Shown in pieces: positions 34,144 to 43,001 of a stretch of DNA of 64,000 nt. The translations under genes and the position numbers were made by a program. The DNA is from Microbacterium proteolyticum (lineage in GTDB: Bacteria > Actinomycetota > Actinomycetes > Actinomycetales > Microbacteriaceae). Each line of letters opens with the position of its first letter. Positions within the stretch are counted from its first letter, which is position 1. Location of the stretch: assembly GCF_029639405.1 (NCBI RefSeq), contig NZ_CP121274.1, positions 2,356,001 to 2,420,000 on the forward strand, read 5' to 3'. The notes beneath the pieces are model-generated. The model was not told where the DNA came from. It saw nothing but the letters and a program-made list of their open reading frames with translations, and searched no databases.

Positions 34144-35169
34144 ATGAGCGGCTCGGGCGTCGACGAGACGGCCACGCCGCCCCTGCGCCGGAACCGCGTG
34201 CCTCACCCCTCAGCCCCCGTGACGCTGCAGGGTCCCGGACTCGGGTCGCACGTCCGCGTTCCGCTCGGCGAGACCGGCTTCGACGTCTTCCCGCTCTTCC
34301 TCGGCGGCGGCGAATTCGGCTGGAACGTCGACGCGCAGGCGAGCCACGAGATCCTCGACACGTACGTCGAGCTCGGCGGAAACGCGATCCACACCGCCGA
34401 CAGCTACGCGGCCGGGCGCAGCGAGTTCATCATCGGATCCTGGATGCGCTCGCGCGGGACGCGCGACGACACCGTCCTCACGGTGCGCGTCGGTCGGCAT
34501 CCCGACAACCCCGGTCTCGGTGCGGTCAACCTCGTGCGCGCGGTCGAGGCGTCGTTGAGCCGTCTCGGCACCGACCGCATCGATGTGCTCTCGCTGGATG
34601 CCGTCCGGGGTGACACCGCCGTGCTGGAGGACACGCTCGCGACGTGCGAGTGGCTCGTCGAGAGCGGCAAGGTGCGCGCGATCGGGGCGCACGGCTACAC
34701 CGCGTCGCAGCTGGTGGAGGCGCGGATCCTCTCCTCGGCCGGGTACCCGCGCGTCACGGTGCTGGACGTGCCGTACAACGTGATGCGTCGCGACGAGTTC
34801 GACGGCGACCTGCGGCTCATCGCCGCGGCGCAGGGGATCGCGGTCACGCCGTCGCACCCGCTCGCGCACGGATTCCTCGCCGGAGAGACCCGCACGCGCG
34901 GTCAGCAGGCCACCTCGGTCCGCGGCTCCCAGCTCGCGGCGCACCTGAACCGCCGCGGTTCCCGGGTCCTGCGTGCGCTGGATGCCGTCGGCGTGGAACT
35001 GGGCGTCCCGGACGCCGCGGTCGCCGTGGCCTGGCTCCTCGCTCAGAAGGCGGTCACGGCGCCGATCGTCAACGCGTTCGCGCCGCGGCACGTCGTCGAG
35101 TGCATGCGCGCGGTGGGCGTCCGCTTGAGCCGCGCCCAGCTGTCGGACATCGCCCGCGCTGCCGAGTGA
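34144..35169 (+). CDS. Aldo/keto reductase family protein
   Basis: A 341-aa TIM-barrel oxidoreductase of the AKR superfamily, AKR11/YajO-like branch. Landmarks are FPLFLGGGEFGWNVD near the N terminus, GNAIHTADSYAAGRSEFIIG (catalytic Asp and Tyr in TADSYAAG) near 79, and VRAIGAHGYTASQL near 178. NADPH-binding C-terminal block PIVNAFAPRHVVECM is visible. The usual catalytic Lys seems replaced: the expected ATK segment reads TVRVGRHPDN, so activity may differ from standard AKRs. The ATG at 34144 has GAGGAG ahead, and TACCCT at 34070-34075 is a likely -10. Substrate unknown. Confidence 0.85.
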   Translation: MSGSGVDETATPPLRRNRVPHPSAPVTLQGPGLGSHVRVPLGETGFDVFPLFLGGGEFGWNVDAQASHEILDTYVELGGNAIHTADSYAAGRSEFIIGSWMRSRGTRDDTVLTVRVGRHPDNPGLGAVNLVRAVEASLSRLGTDRIDVLSLDAVRGDTAVLEDTLATCEWLVESGKVRAIGAHGYTASQLVEARILSSAGYPRVTVLDVPYNVMRRDEFDGDLRLIAAAQGIAVTPSHPLAHGFLAGETRTRGQQATSVRGSQLAAHLNRRGSRVLRALDAVGVELGVPDAAVAVAWLLAQKAVTAPIVNAFAPRHVVECMRAVGVRLSRAQLSDIARAAE

Positions 35170-35194
35170 TCCGCCCCGTGTCGGAGGCGTGACG

Positions 35195-35200
35195 TAGGCT
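35195..35200 (+). promoter_or_regulatory. -10 element, histidine phosphatase gene
   Basis: TAGGCT about 48 bases ahead of the GTG start; the short leader can form a TGCGGG-GGG-CCCGCA hairpin at 35211-35225. Confidence 0.5.
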
Positions 35201-35248
35201 GGAAGTGTTCTGCGGGGGGCCCGCACACTGACGACGAGGTGAGCTGAC

Positions 35249-35851
35249 GTGACGCACTACATCTACCTGGTGCGCCACGGCGAGCACCAGGATGCCGAGC
35301 ACGGACTCACCGACGGCCCTCTGTCTCCGCGCGGTCACCGCCAGGCCGCTCTCCTCGCCGACCGTCTCTCGGGGCTGCCGCTCGACGCCGTCTGGCACTC
35401 GCCCCTGGAACGCGCCGCTCAGACCGCACGGGCCGTCGCCGAGCGCCTCCCGTCGGTCTCGCCCGAGGCATCCGCCCTGCTGTTCGACTGCGTCCCGACC
35501 GGCATGACGCCCGAGACTCCGGCGGCGTACGAGCCGTTCTTCGGCGCGGTCACCGAGGCCGAGCTCGAGGCCGGCCGGGCTCAGATGTCGGATGCCACGG
35601 CCGAATTCCTCGCGCGCAAGACCGGTGAGGTGCACGAACTGCTGATCACGCACAACTTCGTGATCGCCTGGTTCGTGCGCGAGGTGCTTCAGGCTCCCGA
35701 GTGGCGGTGGATGACGATAAACCAGGCGTACTGCGGACTCACCGTCATCGCGCAGAAGAAGGGCCGCCCCTGGACCCTGCTGTCGCACAACGACCTGGCG
35801 CACCTGCCGGTCGAGTTGCGCACCGGGCTGGTGGACCCGCTTCCGGTCTGA
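35249..35851 (+). CDS. Histidine phosphatase family protein
   Basis: A 200-aa phosphoglycerate-mutase-like protein. The phosphohistidine motif is YLVRHGEHQD near residue 6; WHSPLERAAQTARAVAE near 49 supplies the second Arg and LLITHNFVIAWFV near 131 the second His. These enzymes hydrolyse phosphate esters through a phosphohistidine intermediate; the natural substrate cannot be told from sequence. The start is GTG with GAGGTGAG ahead. It is read in the same direction as the next GNAT gene but has its own promoter-like element. Confidence 0.88.
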   Translation: MTHYIYLVRHGEHQDAEHGLTDGPLSPRGHRQAALLADRLSGLPLDAVWHSPLERAAQTARAVAERLPSVSPEASALLFDCVPTGMTPETPAAYEPFFGAVTEAELEAGRAQMSDATAEFLARKTGEVHELLITHNFVIAWFVREVLQAPEWRWMTINQAYCGLTVIAQKKGRPWTLLSHNDLAHLPVELRTGLVDPLPV

Positions 35852-35896
35852 TCCCGGACCGGCGCACGCCGTCGTCCTCCGGTAGCCTCCGGTGGT

Positions 35897-36394
35897 GTGA
35901 CGGCATCCTCTCTCGTGACCATTCGCGGAGCAGTCGAGAGCGACACCGAGGCGATCTGCGACTTCGGCTCTCGCTACGTGGCGGACTTCTACGCGCCGAT
36001 TCTGGGCGCCGAGGCGGCACAGTCCCAGGTCGACACGTGGTGGAGCGACGCGGCGATGCGCCCGGCGGTGGTCGCGGGCACCGTGATCATCGCTCTCCGG
36101 GATGGGGAGATCGTGGGTGTCGCTCAGGTCGACATCGACCTGACGCCGCCGATGATCTGGAAGCTGTACGTTCATCCCTCGCTGCGCGGGTCCGGTGTCG
36201 GGCCGCGCCTCCTCGACGCGATCGAGGCGATCCTCCCCGCGGATGCCACGTCCGTGGGGATCGAACACTTCACCGCCAACACCCGCGCGGGGGACTTCTA
36301 CGAGCGGGAAGGGTTCCTCGTCGATCGTGTCGAGGACGCGGCATCCGGTGACCCTCGCCTGCGGGTCACCTGGCGCGTGAAGCAGCTGCGCTGA
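35897..36394 (+). CDS. GNAT family N-acetyltransferase
   Basis: A 165-aa GNAT protein. The acetyl-CoA loop (motif A) is KLYVHPSLRGSGVGPRLLDA near residue 92, and motif B TRAGDFYEREGFLV near 130. The N-terminal helix pair is ESDTEAICDFGSRYV. The acceptor is unknown. TAGCCT at 35883-35888 lies eight bases before the GTG start. Confidence 0.85.
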   Translation: MTASSLVTIRGAVESDTEAICDFGSRYVADFYAPILGAEAAQSQVDTWWSDAAMRPAVVAGTVIIALRDGEIVGVAQVDIDLTPPMIWKLYVHPSLRGSGVGPRLLDAIEAILPADATSVGIEHFTANTRAGDFYEREGFLVDRVEDAASGDPRLRVTWRVKQLR

Positions 36395-36546
36395 CGACGC
36401 CGTCTCTCCGGCCCTCGCCCGGGGCCGACGGTGATCGCGCGCCGGTACGCGATGGCGTGATCCGGCGGGGCGGAACCGTTCAGAAGTCGCCGGCGTCGAT
36501 TCCGAGTGTCGCGCTTGACCAGCGGCATCCGCTCAATAGAGATGGA

Positions 36547-37017
36547 TCAGTCGAGCGCTTTGCCGTACCACCGCGTCGCGTTCGCGTTGTCGTTGTAGGC
36601 GGGGATCGCCTGGAAACCCGAACGCGTGTACAGGCCGCCCGCCGCGTCGAGCGTGTGGTGGGTGTCGAGGACGAGTTCTGCGGCGCCGCGCTCGCGGGCT
36701 CGGCGTTCGAGGTCCTCGAGGATCAGGCGCCCCCACCCGCGTCCGCGACCGATGTCGCGGACGAACAGGTGCTTGACCTCGTCGCGCGGGCCGTCGGGTC
36801 CGTCGTCGATGCGACGGATGCCGCCGCATCCGACGGGCCGACCCTCGTCGTCGTACAGCACGACGAAGACGCCGGCCGGTTCGACGAACGTCGCGGGCGA
36901 CGGGAAGACGGTGCGGTACCCGCCGCCGGGGAAGATCGAGGCGCGCAGCGCGAAGTACTCCTCGAGCAGCGCGTGCGCGTCGGGGGCGTCGACGGGGGAG
37001 ATTCGAATCGAGACCAC
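36547..37017 (-). CDS. GNAT family N-acetyltransferase
   Basis: A 156-aa GNAT protein not closely similar to its neighbour. Motif A is VKHLFVRDIGRGRGWGRLIL near residue 81, followed by LDTHHTLDAAGGLYTRSGF near 118. ALRASIFPGGGYRTVFPSP near residue 23 is typical of the amino-acid/antibiotic acetylating branch often described only as GNAT. TAGCAT at 37024-37029 on the minus strand, six bases before the GTG, predicts a leaderless transcript. It diverges from dapB. Confidence 0.85.
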   Translation of the reverse strand: MVSIRISPVDAPDAHALLEEYFALRASIFPGGGYRTVFPSPATFVEPAGVFVVLYDDEGRPVGCGGIRRIDDGPDGPRDEVKHLFVRDIGRGRGWGRLILEDLERRARERGAAELVLDTHHTLDAAGGLYTRSGFQAIPAYNDNANATRWYGKALD

Positions 37018-37100
37018 GTTCCGATGCTAGGCGAGGGCCGAACCGGCGCGTCCCTCCCCGGGCCCCGCCCACGGGGCGCGCCGACACCTAGGCTGGCAGC

Positions 37101-37913
37101 ATGACCACACGCGTTGCCATCGTGGGCGGAACCGGGAAGCTCGGCGGAGTGATCCGCGAGGTCGTCGAGGCCGAAGAGGGGTACGAGGTCGCCGCCGTCC
37201 TCGGGTCGCGGTCCGACCTCGCCGAACTCGATGGCGCCGACCTTGTCATCGACGCGTCGACTCCCGCGGTGTCGATCGACGTGGTGCGCGCGGCCATCGA
37301 GCGGGGGATCAACGTCCTCGTGGGCACGTCGGGATGGTCGAACGAGCGCATCGCTCTGGTGCGCCCCCTGGTGGATGCCAGCGGCACCGGCGCCGTGTTC
37401 ATCCCCAACTTCTCGCTCGGTTCGGTCGTCGGCAGCGCCCTCGCCGCCGCGGCGGCCCCCTTCTTCCCGTCGATCGAGATCGTCGAGGCGCACCGCGAGA
37501 CGAAGGTGGATTCGCCCAGCGGCACCGCCGTCCGGACGGCCGAGCTCATCGCGGCTGCTCGCGAGAAGGTCGGTCCTGTGCACTCGCCCCACGTGGACCA
37601 GCGCGCGCGGGGCCAGCAGGTCGCCTCCGTGCCGATCCATTCGTTGCGGCGCCCCGGTGTCGTCGCCCGCCAGGAGACCGTGCTCTCTGGCGCGGGGGAG
37701 TCGCTCACGATCGTCCACGACACCATCGACCCGGCCACGGCCTACGCCCCCGGCATCCGCATCGCGATGGCCGCCGCGCGCGAGGCGCGCGGGGTGATCG
37801 TCGGGCTCGACAGCTTCATCGACATCGGCGTGCGCACGCGTCCGGCCCGAGCGGAGGCGCCGATCGCCGACCAGGACGTGTCCGGTCAGGTCGCGGGCGT
37901 CACCAGCGCATGA
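37101..37913 (+). CDS. dapB: 4-hydroxy-tetrahydrodipicolinate reductase
   Basis: Second dedicated step of the diaminopimelate/lysine pathway: reduces the DapA product to tetrahydrodipicolinate with NAD(P)H. The Rossmann loop is AIVGGTGKLGGVI at the N terminus; LVGTSGWS near residue 75 and the catalytic EAHRETKVDSPSGTA near 133 (His, Lys) are present. Length 270 aa is normal. TAGGCT at 37089-37094, six bases before the ATG, predicts a leaderless transcript. It is joined to the next small gene by an ATGA overlap; dapA lies about 5.7 kb downstream. Confidence 0.96.
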   Translation: MTTRVAIVGGTGKLGGVIREVVEAEEGYEVAAVLGSRSDLAELDGADLVIDASTPAVSIDVVRAAIERGINVLVGTSGWSNERIALVRPLVDASGTGAVFIPNFSLGSVVGSALAAAAAPFFPSIEIVEAHRETKVDSPSGTAVRTAELIAAAREKVGPVHSPHVDQRARGQQVASVPIHSLRRPGVVARQETVLSGAGESLTIVHDTIDPATAYAPGIRIAMAAAREARGVIVGLDSFIDIGVRTRPARAEAPIADQDVSGQVAGVTSA

Positions 37914-38362
37914 GGACGCGCATCGCCGTCGCGATCATGACGGTGCTCCTCCTGTTGTACGTCGTTCTCGCGGGGCAGCGCGCTCTGGTGCTGCTCGGCA
38001 GCGGAGAGGGCGTGGGAATCGCGATGGGCATCGCCCTGATCGTGTTGCCGATCATCGCGCTGTGGGCGATCGGTCGGGAACTCTGGTTCGGTGTGCGCGC
38101 GCAGAAGCTGGGCGAGCTCCTGGATGCCGAGGGTGCCCTGCCGGACGAGGAGCTCGAGGTGCGCCCGAGCGGGCGGGCGACGCGCGCCGACGCCGACGCA
38201 CTCTTCCCCGACTATCGTGCCGACGTCGAGGCGCATCCGGCGGACTGGCGGGCGTGGTACCGGCTCGGTCTCGCGTACGACGCGTCCGGCGATCGGCGAC
38301 GGGCGCGCGGGGCGGTGCGCCGGGCGATCTCCCTCGAGGCGGCCGACCGACGCGTCGCCTGA
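37910..38362 (+). CDS. Membrane protein with a TPR-like tail, 150 aa
   Basis: Starts inside the dapB stop codon. Two hydrophobic helices occupy roughly residues 5-22 and 35-57, followed by a cytoplasmic helical tail whose end, DWRAWYRLGLAYDASGDRRRARGAVRRA, resembles one tetratricopeptide repeat. I do not recognise a named family. The link to dapB is by position only. A hairpin at 38360-38401 begins at its stop codon. Confidence 0.8.
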   Translation: MRTRIAVAIMTVLLLLYVVLAGQRALVLLGSGEGVGIAMGIALIVLPIIALWAIGRELWFGVRAQKLGELLDAEGALPDEELEVRPSGRATRADADALFPDYRADVEAHPADWRAWYRLGLAYDASGDRRRARGAVRRAISLEAADRRVA

Positions 38363-38401
38363 CGCGACGGCCGACGCCCGGAGGCGCGGCCGTCGGCGTC
38401 A
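38360..38401. terminator. Bidirectional hairpin between convergent genes
   Basis: TGACGC-ACGGCCG pairs with CGGCCGT-GCGTCA with a small internal mismatch. It includes both the stop of the TPR-tail gene and the stop of the convergent epimerase gene. Confidence 0.75.
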
Positions 38402-39313
38402 GCGAGCGGCGGGAACGGCGGACGCAACGGCGTCCTCGACGGTGCGGTGCAGGAACGTGAAGCCCGCGTCCTCGAGCACGGTGGGGCGCACGTCGGCATC
38501 CGAGGTGAGCAAGGCCTCCGTCGCGTCACGGCCGAGCGCGAGCTTCATCGCCCACACGGGGGCGCGGAGCACGTACGGGCGGTTCATGCGTCGCGCGAGG
38601 GCGAACCCGAGGTCGTTCGCCGTCGCCCGCGTCGGCCCGGTGAGGTTCACCGGTCCTTCGAGGTCGGAGTCGATGACGTGCCGGATGGCGCGCACCTCGT
38701 CTTCCAGCGTGATCCACGGCCAGACCTGGGTGCCGCGACCGATGGGCCCGGCGGCGCCGAGCTTCGTGAGCAGGAGCAGCGGTTTGAGGACGCCGCGTTC
38801 GTGGACGACCGGCGCCGTGCGCAGCAGGGCGACGCGGGCGCGCGGTCCCGCACCGCGGGCCGCGTTCTCCCACTCGTCGCAGATGTCGACGAGGAACCCG
38901 TCACCGCGTCGCGACGACTCCGTGAGCACCGCTCCTGGCTGCGATCCGTAGTACCCGGTCGCCGAGGCGTTCACGAGCGCCGGAGCGTCGTCGCCGAGTG
39001 CGCGGATGGCCGTGGCGAGCGTGCGGGTCGGGGTGATCCGCGACCACAGCAGCCGGCTCTTGTACGACGGCGTCCACGGGAATCGCCCGATCGAGGCGCC
39101 GTTGAGGCACACCACCGCGTCGGCCCCGGCGAGGACGGACGGGTCGAGCGGGGTGGCATCCTGCAGCCACTGCACCTCGTGCGGGCCGGATGCCGGATGC
39201 CGGACGAGCGACGTCACCTCGACGCCGTCGGCGCGCAGCGCCTCGGCCAGTGCCGAGCCGATGAGGCCCGACGCGCCGGCGAGGACGACGCGTCGAGCCG
39301 GGGACTCAGGCAA
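38399..39313 (-). CDS. TIGR01777 family NAD-dependent epimerase-like protein
   Basis: An extended-SDR protein of about 304 aa, the YfcH/SulA-related TIGR01777 family. The Rossmann loop is VVLAGASGLIGSALAEALR at the N terminus, the middle has DAVVCLNGASIG and VNASATGYYG, and the C-terminal domain has GPVNLTGPTRATANDL and the family-typical VLRAPVWAMKLALG. Function in this family is poorly known. The start is uncertain: a TTG at 39313 overlaps the OsmC stop by 8 bases and begins 9 codons before the loop, so I use it. It is co-transcribed with the OsmC gene. Confidence 0.88.
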   Translation of the reverse strand: MPESPARRVVLAGASGLIGSALAEALRADGVEVTSLVRHPASGPHEVQWLQDATPLDPSVLAGADAVVCLNGASIGRFPWTPSYKSRLLWSRITPTRTLATAIRALGDDAPALVNASATGYYGSQPGAVLTESSRRGDGFLVDICDEWENAARGAGPRARVALLRTAPVVHERGVLKPLLLLTKLGAAGPIGRGTQVWPWITLEDEVRAIRHVIDSDLEGPVNLTGPTRATANDLGFALARRMNRPYVLRAPVWAMKLALGRDATEALLTSDADVRPTVLEDAGFTFLHRTVEDAVASAVPAAR

Positions 39314-39731
39314 GCGTGGCCTCGAGGGTGATGTCGATGCCCGCGAGCGCCTGCGAGACCGGGCAGTTCGCCTTGGCGTCGTTCGCGATCTTCTCGAAGG
39401 TCGCGGCATCCAGGCCCGGGACGACGGCGTTGACGTTCAGGTGGCTGCCGGTGATGCCGGTGCCCGGCTTGAAGGTGACCGACGCGGTCGCGTCGATCGA
39501 TTCGGGCGGGGTGCCGTTCTCGGCGAGGGCGTTGGAGAGCGCCATGCTGAAGCACGACGAGTGCGCACCGGCCAGCAGCTCTTCGGGGGTGGTGACCGAG
39601 CTGGAGCCCTCGCTACGGGCCTTCCAGTTCACGTCGAACGTGCCGATCCCCGACGACGTGAAGGTGACCTCGCCCGATCCCTCGAACAGGCTGCCCTTCC
39701 AGGCGGTGGTGGCTTCGCTCGTGACGGACAT
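39306..39731 (-). CDS. OsmC/Ohr-type peroxiredoxin
   Basis: A 141-aa OsmC-family protein that reduces organic hydroperoxides with two cysteines. The peroxidatic Cys is in AGAHSSCFSMALS near residue 60 and the second in AKANCPVSQAL near 123; the N-terminal Arg (ARSEG) of the family is present. GGAGG precedes the ATG. TAGGCT on the minus strand (39779-39784) gives a leader of about 45 bases that can fold as CGCAGCC-GCTTC-GGGCTGCG. It is the first gene of a two-gene operon. Confidence 0.92.
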   Translation of the reverse strand: MSVTSEATTAWKGSLFEGSGEVTFTSSGIGTFDVNWKARSEGSSSVTTPEELLAGAHSSCFSMALSNALAENGTPPESIDATASVTFKPGTGITGSHLNVNAVVPGLDAATFEKIANDAKANCPVSQALAGIDITLEATLA

Positions 39732-39836
39732 TCGAACCTCCGTGTTCCGCGCAGCCCGAAGCGGCTGCGGCGAAAGTCAGCCTAGCCACGGCCCCCGACG
39801 CGTCGGAGGTCTTGACAGCCCGTACCTAGACGGCGC

Positions 39837-40343
39837 TCAGGCGGCGGAGGGGCGACGCCGACCGATGAGGCCTGCGCGCTGGAGGAGGAGGTACAGCTGG
39901 CATCCGAGGCACAGCCCGAAGACGGCGTTCAAGAACGCGGCGACGAAAGCCATCGCCGCGGCGATCGGGAGCGCCCACGGCACGCCCGCGACGTGCAGGA
40001 GAAGACCCACGGCCGTGACGAGCAGGCCGACACCCTGCGCGAAGCGCGGCGGGCGCGGGTCCTCGAACTCGGTCGGCGGGGCCAGGCGCGGCTGCACCAC
40101 CCGCCGGAACAGGACGCCCCACGGGGCGGTCCGCGGCGAAGCCACCCCCCACACGAAGAGCAGGGCGATCACCAGGACCAGGAGGAATCCCGGGTCGAGG
40201 AGTCGCGCCGACAGAGGTGCGGCGGCGAGGTCGCCGGTGGCGACGCCGATCAACGACAGGAAGGTCGCGATCAGGAGCAGGACGGTGGTGATGGATGCCG
40301 CGAACCGCGGTCCTCGGACATCGATGCGCTGGACCTCAGGCAC
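39837..40343 (-). CDS. DUF4395 membrane protein
   Basis: A 168-aa membrane protein with four helices and the DUF4395 C-terminal signature NAVFGLCLGCQLYLLL, which holds two cysteines three residues apart. Its start overlaps the end of the upstream thioredoxin-like gene by 8 bases. DUF4395 proteins are often found next to thioredoxin-fold proteins and may take part in thiol-disulfide transfer across the membrane (inference from context and cysteines). Confidence 0.9.
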   Translation of the reverse strand: MPEVQRIDVRGPRFAASITTVLLLIATFLSLIGVATGDLAAAPLSARLLDPGFLLVLVIALLFVWGVASPRTAPWGVLFRRVVQPRLAPPTEFEDPRPPRFAQGVGLLVTAVGLLLHVAGVPWALPIAAAMAFVAAFLNAVFGLCLGCQLYLLLQRAGLIGRRRPSAA

Positions 40344-40773
40344 GGGTGGACTCCTCTTGCAGGCGGCTCAGTTCGAGCTCGACGACGGCGCGGCCCGGGG
40401 TACCGCCGAAACGGGTGCGGATCGCACCGTGGCGGTCGAGGACCAGGGTGGTGGGGGTCTGAAGCACGCGGAAGTGCTGAGCGATGTCGGGACGATGCGT
40501 CAGGTCGACGTCGAGGTGGCGTACGCCCTCGCGGTCGTCGGCGATGTCGGACAGCATGCGGTGGACGCCCGGGCAGCGCGCGCACATCTCGGTGCTGAAC
40601 TGCAGCAGCGTCGCCTCCTCGCCGAGTCCGTCGGCGCCGAGGCGGCGCGGGTCGACGATCTCGGCGGAGTCCACGGTGCGAGCACGGCCCTGCGTGCGGC
40701 GGAAGACGACGCCGGCGCCCACGGCGACCACGACGAGCGCGGCGATCACGAGGAGAGCGAGAGTCAGGTCCAC
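40336..40773 (-). CDS. Membrane-anchored thioredoxin-like protein
   Basis: A 145-aa protein with one N-terminal helix (LTLALLVIAALVVVAVGAGV) and a thioredoxin fold. The redox motif is EMCARCPGVHRML (C-x-x-C) near residue 60 and the cis-Pro segment is VLQTPTTLVLDRHG near 105. The fold after a membrane anchor suggests a fixed disulfide exchanger. The start is GTG at 40773, TAGCGT eight bases upstream on the minus strand. It overlaps the DUF4395 gene and diverges from thyA across about 165 bases. Confidence 0.87.
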   Translation of the reverse strand: MDLTLALLVIAALVVVAVGAGVVFRRTQGRARTVDSAEIVDPRRLGADGLGEEATLLQFSTEMCARCPGVHRMLSDIADDREGVRHLDVDLTHRPDIAQHFRVLQTPTTLVLDRHGAIRTRFGGTPGRAVVELELSRLQEESTRA

Positions 40774-40925
40774 GACCGATAACGCTAACGCGCGCGAGGA
40801 CGACGCGGGCCGATGAGTCCCCGAATGACGCTCCCGCCCGGCGTTTCCCCAGCGGTCCCTCAGACAACGCGGTCCCCCGCAGACGGAGCGCCCGCGCGCT
40901 CCGCGCGGGTGTCGGAGGACCCCGG

Positions 40926-40931
40926 TATCGT
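40926..40931 (+). promoter_or_regulatory. -10 element of the thyA-folA operon
   Basis: TATCGT seven bases before the GTG of thyA, predicting a leaderless or nearly leaderless transcript. Confidence 0.55.
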
Positions 40932-40938
40932 GAGGGCC

Positions 40939-41748
40939 GTGACCGCCGACATCCCCACGCCCTACGAAGATCTCCTGCGCGACGTCCTCGCCTCGGGCGT
41001 GCACAAGTCCGATCGCACCGGCACCGGCACCACGAGCGTGTTCGGTCGACAGATCCGATTCGACCTCGCTCAGGGGTTCCCGCTCGTGACGACCAAGCGC
41101 GTCCACATGAAGTCGATCGTCTACGAACTACTGTGGTTCCTCCGCGGCGAGTCGAACGTCGGGTGGCTGCAGGACAACGGAGTGACCATCTGGGACGAGT
41201 GGGCGGATGCCGCCGGTGAGCTCGGCCCCGTCTACGGCGTCCAGTGGCGGTCGTGGCCGACCGCCGACGGCGGCGAGATCGATCAGATCTCCCAGGTGGT
41301 CGAGCAGATCCGTCGCGATCCCGACTCGCGTCGCCTGATCGTGTCGGCGTGGAACCCCGCCGACATCCCCGACATGGCGCTCGCCCCGTGCCACGCGCTG
41401 TTCCAGTTCTACGTCGCCGACGGCAAGCTCTCCTGCCAGCTCTATCAGCGCAGCGCGGACATGTTCCTGGGTGTTCCGTTCAACATCGCCTCGTACGCGC
41501 TGCTCACGCTCATGATCGCCCAGCAGACGGGATTGGAGCCGGGCGAGTTCGTCTGGACCGGCGGCGACTGCCACGTCTACGACAACCACCGTGAGCAGGT
41601 GCAGGAACAGCTCTCGCGTGATCCGTACCCCTACCCGACGCTCCGGTTCGCCCGGAAGCCCGACTCGATCTTCGACTACGCATACGACGACATCGTGGTC
41701 GAGGACTACCGGCACCACCCCGCGATCCGGGCGGCCGTCGCGGTATGA
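40939..41748 (+). CDS. thyA: Thymidylate synthase
   Basis: Methylates dUMP to dTMP with methylene-tetrahydrofolate. The 269-aa protein carries the catalytic Cys in [12 protein letters not shown] near residue 150, [11 protein letters not shown] near 27 and [17 protein letters not shown] near 173. The GTG start at 40939 begins exactly at the conserved N terminus; an upstream frame is non-coding. It overlaps folA, which regenerates its folate cofactor, by 4 bases: a classic functional pairing. Confidence 0.98.
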   Translation: MTADIPTPYEDLLRDVLASGVHKSDRTGTGTTSVFGRQIRFDLAQGFPLVTTKRVHMKSIVYELLWFLRGESNVGWLQDNGVTIWDEWADAAGELGPVYGVQWRSWPTADGGEIDQISQVVEQIRRDPDSRRLIVSAWNPADIPDMALAPCHALFQFYVADGKLSCQLYQRSADMFLGVPFNIASYALLTLMIAQQTGLEPGEFVWTGGDCHVYDNHREQVQEQLSRDPYPYPTLRFARKPDSIFDYAYDDIVVEDYRHHPAIRAAVAV

Positions 41749-42248
41749 GCAGGCTCGGGCTCGTCTGGGCGCAGGCGCACGGCGGTGTCATCGGCGCCGC
41801 GGGTGAGATGCCCTGGCACGTGCCGGAGGACCTGGCCCACTTCCGCGCCGTGACGGGGGAGTCCGACGTCATCATGGGGCGCCGCACGTGGGAGTCGCTC
41901 CCGCCGCGATTCCGTCCCCTTCCCGGTCGGCGGAACATCGTCGTCTCGCGCTCGGTCGACTGGGCGGACGAGGGTGCCGAGCGCGTGGATTCGCTGGATG
42001 CCGCGCGCGCGCTGTCCACGACACCCGAGGTGTGGGTGATCGGCGGCGGACAACTGTACGCCGAGGCCATCGGGAAGGCGGACGTCCTCGAGGTCACGCA
42101 GCTCGACCTGGAGGTCGACGGCGACACGTTCGCGCCGCCTCTTTCCGGATGGGCCCGGACGTCCGCCGACCCCGACGACGGCTGGCACGTCTCGCGCACC
42201 GGCATCCGGTATCGCTTCGAGACCTATGTCCCGGCGGACCGCCCATGA
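41745..42248 (+). CDS. folA: Dihydrofolate reductase
   Basis: Reduces dihydrofolate with NADPH, restoring the folate used by ThyA. The 167-aa protein has the Met20-type loop [20 protein letters not shown] near residue 10 with the catalytic acidic residue in PEDLAHF, then [11 protein letters not shown] near 43 and the glycine-rich [11 protein letters not shown] near 98. It overlaps thyA by ATGA and is itself overlapped by the following SDR gene, so the three are co-translated. Confidence 0.97.
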   Translation: MSRLGLVWAQAHGGVIGAAGEMPWHVPEDLAHFRAVTGESDVIMGRRTWESLPPRFRPLPGRRNIVVSRSVDWADEGAERVDSLDAARALSTTPEVWVIGGGQLYAEAIGKADVLEVTQLDLEVDGDTFAPPLSGWARTSADPDDGWHVSRTGIRYRFETYVPADRP

Positions 42249-43000
42249 CACGCACCGCGCTCATCACCGGCGCCAGCTCCGGCCTCGGCGCCGAATTCGC
42301 GCGTCAGCTCGCCGTCCGCGGCGCGGACGTCGTCCTCGTCGCGCGCGACCGCGAGGCGCTCGCCGCGGTGGCCGACGGCATCCGCGCGGTCTCCCGCAGC
42401 CGGGTCGAGATGCTTCCCGCCGATCTGCTCGACGACGATGACCGCGCGGCGGTCGAAGCGCGTCTCGCCGTCGGCGTCGACGTCCTCGTCAACAACGCCG
42501 GATTCGGTCTCGACCTGGCGTTCGAAAAGAACGACATCGCCGACGAGGTGCGGCACCTCCGGCTGCACGTCGAGGTCGCGATGCGTCTCACGCACGCGGC
42601 TCTGCCCGCGATGCTCGACCGTGGCGGCGGCAGGATCATCAACGTCGCCTCGGTGGCAGGGTTCGTTCCACGCGGCACCTACGGCGCCGTGAAGGGGTGG
42701 CTGATCTCCTTCAGTCGCTGGGCGAACGTGGTCTACGGTCCGCGGGGAGTGACCGTCACGGCGGTGTGCCCGGGCTTCGTGCACACCAACTTCCACGAGC
42801 GACTCGGACTCCCGCCCGGGGAGGAGGGAGTGCCGAACCGGATGTGGCTCGACGCCGGCACCGTCGTGCGCGAGGGGCTGCGTGACGCCGCCCGTGGCCG
42901 CTCGGTGTCCATCCCGTCGCTGCGCTACAAGGCGATCGTCGCCGTATCCCGCCTGCTCCCCGACGGTGTGGTCGTGCGCGCGGCGTCGCGGGGCCGCTGA
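42245..43000 (+). CDS. SDR family NAD(P)-dependent oxidoreductase
   Basis: A 251-aa classical short-chain dehydrogenase. Cofactor motif is ALITGASSGLGAEFA at the N terminus, VLVNNAGFG near 83, the catalytic Ser is in IINVASVAG near 134 and the Y-x3-K in TYGAVKGW near 147. The extended C terminus PSLRYKAIVAVSRLLPD is like that of membrane-associated SDRs such as DltE/YqjQ-type proteins. It starts inside the folA stop codon. No role in folate metabolism is implied by its family. Confidence 0.9.
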   Translation: MTRTALITGASSGLGAEFARQLAVRGADVVLVARDREALAAVADGIRAVSRSRVEMLPADLLDDDDRAAVEARLAVGVDVLVNNAGFGLDLAFEKNDIADEVRHLRLHVEVAMRLTHAALPAMLDRGGGRIINVASVAGFVPRGTYGAVKGWLISFSRWANVVYGPRGVTVTAVCPGFVHTNFHERLGLPPGEEGVPNRMWLDAGTVVREGLRDAARGRSVSIPSLRYKAIVAVSRLLPDGVVVRAASRGR

Positions 43001-43001
43001 C

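Noticed and set aside
39812..39817. TTGACA followed by TAGACG downstream of the OsmC promoter
   Set aside because: Spacing is only about 9 bases and no plus-strand gene follows.
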